The translations under genes were made by a program, and so were the position numbers. From the NCBI RefSeq assembly GCF_039536205.1, contig NZ_BAAAYL010000001.1, positions 4,898,001 to 4,962,000 on the forward strand: a DNA stretch of 64,000 bases, written 5' to 3'. Shown here piece by piece: positions 59,530-64,000 of the stretch. The DNA is from Streptomyces sannanensis. Its GTDB lineage: Bacteria > Actinomycetota > Actinomycetes > Streptomycetales > Streptomycetaceae. The first letter of the stretch is position 1. Every line of letters begins with the position of its first letter. The notes beneath the pieces are model-generated. The model ran no database searches. It was not told where the DNA came from and worked only from the letters and a program-made list of their open reading frames with translations.

Positions 59530-60135
59530 TCAGGCGGCAGCCTTGATCGCGGAGATGTCGAAGTTCAGCTTGACCTTGTCGCTGACCACGACACCGCCGG
59601 TCTCCAGCGCCGCGTTCCAGGTCAGACCCCAGTCGGAGCGCAGGATCTCGGCGCCGCCCTCGAAGCCGACGCGCTGCTGGCCGTAGGGGTCGGTGGCGGT
59701 GCCGTTGAACTCCAGGTCGATGGAGAGCGGGCGCGTGACGTCCTTGATCGTCAGGTCGCCGTTGATGCGGTACTTGTCGCCGCCCAGGGCCTCCGCGCCG
59801 GTGGAACGGAAGCTCATCAGCGGGAACTTCTCGGCGTCGAAGAAGTCGCCGCTGCGCAGGTGGGCGTCGCGGTCCGCGATGCCGGTGTCGACGCTCTCGA
59901 TCTTGACGTCGATGACGGCCGAGGACTTGGACGGGTCGGACCCGTCCAGCTTCAGCGTGCCCTCGTGGTCGCCGAAGGCGCCTCGGACATTGGTGACCAT
60001 CGCGTGACGCACGGTGAAACCGATGCTGCTGTGCGCCGGGTCGATGGTGTACGTGCCGGTCAGCGCGGCGAGGGCCGGGTTGACCTCTGTGATGGTGGCA
60101 GCAGTGACGGTGTTCTTGCGGTTGAAGAGACCCAT
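59530..60135 (-). CDS. YceI family protein
   Basis: 201 residues. YceI proteins are lipocalin-like barrels that bind polyprenyl or other isoprenoid lipids. It has the family hallmarks YTIDPAHSSIGFTVRHAMV, VRGAFGDHEGTL, DRDAHLRSGDFFDAEKFP and INGDLTIKDVTRP. There is no signal peptide, so it is probably cytoplasmic, as is common for Streptomyces members. ATG 60135 has AAGGAG upstream. A well-formed promoter with paired repeats lies 100 bases upstream. Confidence 0.92.
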   Translation of the reverse strand: MGLFNRKNTVTAATITEVNPALAALTGTYTIDPAHSSIGFTVRHAMVTNVRGAFGDHEGTLKLDGSDPSKSSAVIDVKIESVDTGIADRDAHLRSGDFFDAEKFPLMSFRSTGAEALGGDKYRINGDLTIKDVTRPLSIDLEFNGTATDPYGQQRVGFEGGAEILRSDWGLTWNAALETGGVVVSDKVKLNFDISAIKAAA

Positions 60136-60222
60136 GGTCGGCTCCTTGGGATGTGGCGTGCGGTGTGGGTTCCTGGGCGCCCATCGGGGTGACCCGTGTC
60201 GAGGTCGCCCGTGGCTGGGTTG

Positions 60223-60271
60223 TTCAACCTTCAACGACATCGACTGTAGACCCCCTCTGTTCAAAATTCAA
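60223..60271 (-). promoter_or_regulatory. yceI promoter with two TTGAAnnTTGAA elements
   Basis: On the minus strand, TTGAAT (60271-60266) and TACAGT (60248-60243) are spaced by 17 bases, a good vegetative promoter. TTGAATTTTGAA (60271-60260) covers the -35 box and TTGAAGGTTGAA (60234-60223) lies just after the expected transcription start. The pair may be binding sites for a MarR-type or other repressor; no regulator gene is adjacent. Confidence 0.6.
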
Positions 60272-60409
60272 GTACCTGTCTGCTCGGATTTCCCTCGCCC
60301 CCTTGGGCTTCCGGACGGCGGTTCTTGGACTGCCGCACCCAGGAAGCGGCCCCTTCGTTGACCGGGTCGTGGCGACGCCAGTACGCAGTCCCCATGGCGC
60401 GAAGAATCC

Positions 60410-61111
60410 GTGCGGTGTGCGCGCTCGCCGCCGCCTCATCCGCCGCATCAGGATGTCGACCAGGGCTGGGGGCCGTTCCTCAAGGGCGACGCGGGCGGCG
60501 AGAACGGCCCCCGCACCCATGTCTCCCGGTTGCACGCCCCGTACACCCGGGCCGGCTCCCCGGCGGTACCGAAGCCCCGCGGACCCTGCGCGAGGACCGC
60601 ACCGGCTCCTGGGCGGCCATCACAACATCACGAGCTCGCCGGAACTCGCGACCCGCCGGTACCAGACCCTCTGGCTCGACCATGGGCCGATCCGGTGAAC
60701 GCGTCATACGCCTATCTGATGATGTCCGGAGCCTCTGCGCGCACGCCGGCCGCCCGTGCCGACGACGAGGGCCGGCTGGAGATTCCCGCCAACAGTGCGC
60801 ACCGGCAGGCCGTGGTCGTGGCATCCCTGGGGTGCGTGGTTGCCGACTTCCGGCAGCCCGGTACGGTGGGTCCGCCGGCCGTCACGGGGCCGGCGAGCGT
60901 ACTGGTCCGGCCAAGGCGCTCGCGCATCGTCCTGTGCGCGTCGGGCCCGGCGAGGAGCGGCGAACCGCTGGAGATCGGGTGGAACCGTCCGGTCCGCGTC
61001 GTCACCCACCGGGACCCCTCCGTCCAGGCGCTCGCCACCGGGCGGGGGCTGCGGCTGCGGATCACGCCCGGTGTGGAGGGGGTCACTCACCGCGTTATGG
61101 GAACCCTCTAA
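60410..61111 (+). pseudogene. Polysaccharide lyase family 8 gene remnant
   Basis: C-terminal pieces of a PL8 (hyaluronate/chondroitin/xanthan lyase-type) protein occur in three frames: TLREDRTGSWAAIT, then SSPELATRRYQTLWLDHG, then NASYAYLMMSGASARTPAAR continuing to ITPGVEGVTHRV and the stop at 61111. The order and spacing match the beta-sandwich and C-terminal domain of the family. The catalytic alpha/alpha domain, about 400 residues, is absent. At least two frameshifts and a large deletion have inactivated the gene. Confidence 0.65.
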
Positions 61112-61243
61112 AAAGAAGCGGTGAGCAACTGTTCACTCGGGCAGTGTCGAGGCCGGTTCTGTACGGGCTCGCCAGGAAACCGGGCGGGAGACTGTACGGA
61201 GTCGACGGCGTGATTGTCTTGGTCGACTTCGTAAGGTCGCTAC

Positions 61244-62827
61244 ATGAGCGATGTGGACGTGACGCCGGGCGAACCGAATGACGCTCGCGGGCGTGTGGCT
61301 GAGCTGCACGCCCTGCGTGAGGAGGCCCGGCGCGGGCCGAGTGGCCGTGCGACCGAGGCGCAGCACGCCAAGGGCAAGCTGACCGCGCGTGAGCGCATCG
61401 AGCTGCTGCTCGACCCGGGAACGTTTCGGGAGGTCGAGCAGCTGCGCCGGCACCGGGCCGTCGGCTTCGGGCTGGAGACCAAGAAGCCGTACACCGACGG
61501 TGTGGTCACCGGCTGGGGCACGGTCGAGGGCCGGACCGTCTTCGTCTACGCGCACGACTTCCGGATCTTCGGAGGTGCGCTCGGCGAGGCGCACGCCACC
61601 AAGATCCACAAGATCATGGACATGGCCATCGCGGCCGGTGCGCCGCTGGTGTCGCTGAACGACGGTGCCGGCGCCCGTATCCAGGAAGGCGTCTCGGCGC
61701 TCGCCGGCTACGGCGGCATCTTCCAGCGCAACACCAAGGCCTCGGGTGTCATCCCGCAGATCTCGGTGATGCTCGGCCCGTGCGCGGGCGGTGCCGCGTA
61801 CTCGCCCGCGCTGACGGACTTCGTGTTCATGGTCCGCGAGACCTCGCAGATGTTCATCACCGGCCCGGACGTGGTCAAGGCCGTCACCGGTGAGGAGATC
61901 ACCCAGAACGGCCTCGGCGGCGCTGATGTGCACGCCGAGACCTCGGGTGTCGCGCACTTCGCGTACGACGACGAGGAGACCTGCATCGCGGAGGTCCGCT
62001 ACCTGCTTTCGATGCTCCCGTCGAACAACCGCGAGAATCCGCCGGTCGTGCACTCCGAGGACCCGGCGGACCGCCGCTCCGACGTGCTGCTGGACCTGGT
62101 CCCGGCGGACGGCAACCGTCCGTACGACATGCACAAGGTGATCGAGGAGCTCGTCGACGACGGCGACTACCTGGAGATCCACGAGCGCTGGGCCCGCAAC
62201 ATCATCTGCGCCCTGGCTCGCCTCGACGGCCAGGTCGTGGGCATCGTGGCCAACCAGCCGCAGTCGCTGGCGGGTGTGCTGGACATCGAGGCGTCCGAAA
62301 AGGCCGCCCGGTTCGTTCAGATGTGCGATGCCTTCAATATCCCGATCATCACTCTTCTGGACGTGCCCGGCTTCCTGCCCGGCGTCGACCAGGAGCACGG
62401 TGGAATCATCAGGCACGGCGCCAAGCTGCTGTACGCGTACTGCAACGCCACCGTGCCGCGGATCTCGCTGATCCTGCGCAAGGCCTACGGCGGCGCGTAC
62501 ATCGTGATGGACAGCCAGTCCATCGGCGCCGACCTGACCTACGCGTGGCCCACCAACGAGATCGCGGTCATGGGCGCCGAGGGCGCCGCCAACGTGATCT
62601 TCCGTCGGCAGATCGCGGAGGCGGAGGACCCCGAGGCGATGCGCGCCCGCATGGTCAAGGAGTACAAGGCGGAGCTCATGCACCCCTACTACGCGGCCGA
62701 GCGAGGACTGGTCGATGACGTGATCGACCCGGCCGAGACCCGCGAGGTGCTCATCGGCTCCCTCGCGATGCTCCGCACCAAGCACGCCGATCTGCCGTCC
62801 CGCAAGCACGGCAACCCCCCGCAGTAA
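61244..62827 (+). CDS. accB: Acyl-CoA carboxylase beta subunit (carboxyltransferase)
   Basis: 527 residues, the AccD/PccB-type carboxyltransferase that moves CO2 from biotin to acetyl- or propionyl-CoA. It shows two crotonase-like halves, GGALGEAHATKIHKIMDMA, the oxyanion-hole Gly pairs GPCAGGAAYSPA and RKAYGGAYIVMDS, and LPGVDQEHGGIIRHGAK. It makes malonyl/methylmalonyl-CoA for fatty acids and polyketides together with a separate biotin-carrying alpha subunit. The start is ATG 61244. The epsilon gene follows after 21 bases. Confidence 0.95.
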   Translation: MSDVDVTPGEPNDARGRVAELHALREEARRGPSGRATEAQHAKGKLTARERIELLLDPGTFREVEQLRRHRAVGFGLETKKPYTDGVVTGWGTVEGRTVFVYAHDFRIFGGALGEAHATKIHKIMDMAIAAGAPLVSLNDGAGARIQEGVSALAGYGGIFQRNTKASGVIPQISVMLGPCAGGAAYSPALTDFVFMVRETSQMFITGPDVVKAVTGEEITQNGLGGADVHAETSGVAHFAYDDEETCIAEVRYLLSMLPSNNRENPPVVHSEDPADRRSDVLLDLVPADGNRPYDMHKVIEELVDDGDYLEIHERWARNIICALARLDGQVVGIVANQPQSLAGVLDIEASEKAARFVQMCDAFNIPIITLLDVPGFLPGVDQEHGGIIRHGAKLLYAYCNATVPRISLILRKAYGGAYIVMDSQSIGADLTYAWPTNEIAVMGAEGAANVIFRRQIAEAEDPEAMRARMVKEYKAELMHPYYAAERGLVDDVIDPAETREVLIGSLAMLRTKHADLPSRKHGNPPQ

Positions 62828-62848
62828 CCCACGAGGAGGACACTGCAC

Positions 62849-63049
62849 ATGAGCACTTCCAACGCCGACACGCTGCTCCGCGTCGAGAAGGGCAACGCCG
62901 AGCCCGAGGAGCTGGCCGCGATCACCGCGATCCTGCTGGCCCGCGCGGCCGCTCAGCCCGCTGCCCCGGCCCGTGGCCGCTCCACGGCCGGCTGGCGCCG
63001 CCTGGAGCGCCGTACCGGCTACTACGCGCCGCACAGCTGGCAGCTCTGA
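62849..63049 (+). CDS. accE: Acyl-CoA carboxylase epsilon subunit
   Basis: 66 residues, the small actinobacterial subunit that stimulates the carboxylase. It has the conserved RVEKGNAEPEELAAITAILL start and the end GWRRLERRTGYYAPHSWQL. GAGGAGGAC precedes ATG 62849. Pairing with accB marks the complex as the essential actinobacterial type. Confidence 0.92.
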   Translation: MSTSNADTLLRVEKGNAEPEELAAITAILLARAAAQPAAPARGRSTAGWRRLERRTGYYAPHSWQL

Positions 63050-63063
63050 CGCACAGCACGCCT

Positions 63064-63105
63064 CGGAGGCCCCGCAGCTCCCCCCCCCGGAGCGCGGGGC
63101 CTCCG
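63064..63105 (+). terminator. Terminator hairpin after accE
   Basis: CGGAGGCCCCGC (63064-63075) pairs with GCGGGGCCTCCG (63094-63105) around an 18-base loop, 14 bases after the stop. Confidence 0.75.
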
Positions 63106-63170
63106 GCGTCGGCCGTGAAGAGGCGGGGCGGGGGAAGAAGCCCGGCGCGGGCACCCTGCAGGCAACAGAG

Positions 63171-63205
63171 AAGGCCCTCGCGCTCCGGAGGAGTGCGAGG
63201 GCCTT
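63171..63205 (-). terminator. Terminator hairpin after the conservon operon
   Basis: AAGGCCCTCGC (63171-63181) pairs with GCGAGGGCCTT (63195-63205), 20 bases past the cvnD stop on the minus strand. Confidence 0.75.
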
Positions 63206-63225
63206 GGGGCTTGCCGCGCCGGCGG

Positions 63226-63804
63226 CTACCGCAGGCGTGCCATGAGTGCGTGCTCCACCAGGGTGATGAGCGCGGACTTGGCGTCGGCGCGGGCACGGGC
63301 GTCGGTGGTGATGATGGGGGTGTCGGGGCCGATCTGGAGGGCTTCGCGTACTTCGTCGGGGGTGTAGGGCTGGTGTCCGTCGAAGCCGTTGAGGGCGATG
63401 ACGAAGGGGAGGCCGGAGTTCTCGAAGTAGTCGACGGCGGGGAAGCAGTCGGCGAGGCGGCGGGTGTCGACGAGGACGACGGCGCCGATGGCGCCGCGGA
63501 CCAGGTCGTCCCACATGAACCAGAACCGGTCCTGGCCGGGGGTGCCGAACAGGTAGAGGATGAGGTCCTGGTCGAGGGTGATGCGGCCGAAGTCCATGGC
63601 CACCGTGGTGGTGGTCTTGTCCCCGGTGTGGGTGAGGTCGTCGATGCCGGCGCTCGCGCTGGTCATGACGGCTTCGGTGCGCAGGGGGTTGATCTCCGAG
63701 ACGGCGCCGACGAACGTGGTCTTGCCCACGCCGAAGCCGCCCGCCACCACGATCTTCGCGGAGGTGGTAGAACGGCTCGCTCCGCTAGAGCTTCCGAAGT
63801 CCAC
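63226..63804 (-). CDS. cvnD: Conservon GTPase CvnD
   Basis: 192 residues, a small Ras-like GTP-binding protein of Streptomyces conservons. P-loop GGFGVGKTTF, switch II LFGTPGQDRFWFMWDD and the NGFDG motif in place of NKxD are visible. It works with the CvnA sensor and CvnB/CvnC at the membrane in a signalling complex. GTG 63804 overlaps the cvnC end by 20 bases, so the genes are coupled. Confidence 0.92.
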   Translation of the reverse strand: MDFGSSSGASRSTTSAKIVVAGGFGVGKTTFVGAVSEINPLRTEAVMTSASAGIDDLTHTGDKTTTTVAMDFGRITLDQDLILYLFGTPGQDRFWFMWDDLVRGAIGAVVLVDTRRLADCFPAVDYFENSGLPFVIALNGFDGHQPYTPDEVREALQIGPDTPIITTDARARADAKSALITLVEHALMARLR

Positions 63805-64000
63805 TGAGCACCCTTTCGAGCAGTGTCACGTCTGGCTGGCCGCCGGCGGTCTCGTCGCCGCCGGGCTGATGGATGGCGACAAGTCCGGCCTCCGCCAGGT
63901 CGGCGACAAGGATCCGGGCCACGCCAAGGGGAATGGAAAGAAGTGCCGAGATCTCCGCGACCGACTTGATCTCCTGGCACAGGTGGCAGATCCGCTGGTG
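63785..64000 (-). CDS. cvnC: Conservon protein CvnC, DUF742 (5' end outside window)
   Basis: The visible C-terminal 71 residues include ICHLCQEIKSVAEISALLSI, PLGVARILVADLAEAGLVAI and VTLLERVLSGLRKL, the winged-helix DUF742 domain. It continues past base 64000. It overlaps cvnD by 20 bases. By synteny this would be conservon 1 in S. coelicolor. Confidence 0.9.
   Translation of the reverse strand, partial: HQRICHLCQEIKSVAEISALLSIPLGVARILVADLAEAGLVAIHQPGGDETAGGQPDVTLLERVLSGLRKL

Overview
The window is a high-GC actinobacterial chromosome segment, almost certainly from Streptomyces. The evidence is strong G/C bias at third codon positions, many GTG/TTG starts, stop/start overlaps (ATGA, GTGA), long GC-rich hairpin terminators, and markers such as a conservon (cvn) operon, acyl-CoA carboxylase beta/epsilon genes and a gatC-gatA-gatB set. 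From memory, the gene order ligA, GGDEF-EAL, gatCAB, ilvBNC, serA, proline catabolism, leuB, ilvE, urease-like pair, cimA, accB-accE, cvn matches the core region around SCO5490-SCO5545 of S. coelicolor. No RNA gene was recognised.

Layout. 0-2 kb: tail of a DUF1023 hydrolase, a lipoprotein, and a decayed gene. 2-8 kb: signal peptidase and DUF427 on the minus strand; then a plus-strand run of LOG-family protein, SDR, small unknown, MetE-like protein and NAD+-dependent DNA ligase. 8-14 kb: a membrane GGDEF-EAL protein, a 60-bp tandem repeat array and the gatCA(orf)B amidotransferase operon. 14-27 kb: Tat-exported phospholipase C, MMPL transporter, GNAT, a MITE-like element, a large LuxR regulator, a PQQ-type sugar dehydrogenase lipoprotein, an aldo/keto reductase and a D-2-hydroxyacid dehydrogenase. 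27-36 kb: a second GGDEF protein with a degenerate EAL domain, the ilvB-ilvN-ilvC operon behind a leader-peptide attenuator, serA, and a TetR gene with a large palindromic operator. 36-41 kb: a PucR-type regulator divergent from proline dehydrogenase and P5C dehydrogenase, then an AAC(2')-like acetyltransferase. 41-49 kb: leuB, ilvE, and an operon of fused urease gamma-beta, urease-like alpha, agmatine deiminase and TetR. 49-57 kb: beta-propeller protein, citramalate synthase behind a second attenuator, two membrane proteins, TetR and an APH-like kinase. 57-61 kb: a degenerate patch with IS110- and IS21-type remnants, a VOC gene with a hybrid end, a YceI gene and a polysaccharide lyase pseudogene. 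61-64 kb: accB-accE and the end of a conservon operon.

Functional themes. Branched-chain amino acid synthesis is spread over the window (ilvB, ilvN, ilvC, leuB, ilvE, cimA), and two of these transcripts carry candidate ribosome-mediated attenuators. Nitrogen and amino acid catabolism is represented by the proline pair with its regulator and by the urease-like/agmatine deiminase operon. Cyclic-di-GMP signalling is represented by an apparently complete GGDEF-EAL protein and a second protein that looks like a cyclase with a dead EAL domain.

The most interesting candidate system is the 44.4-48.8 kb operon. Its urease-like catalytic subunit keeps all nickel ligands but has altered flap residues, its gamma-beta subunit has a His-repeat tail, no urease accessory genes follow it, and it is linked to an agmatine deiminase.
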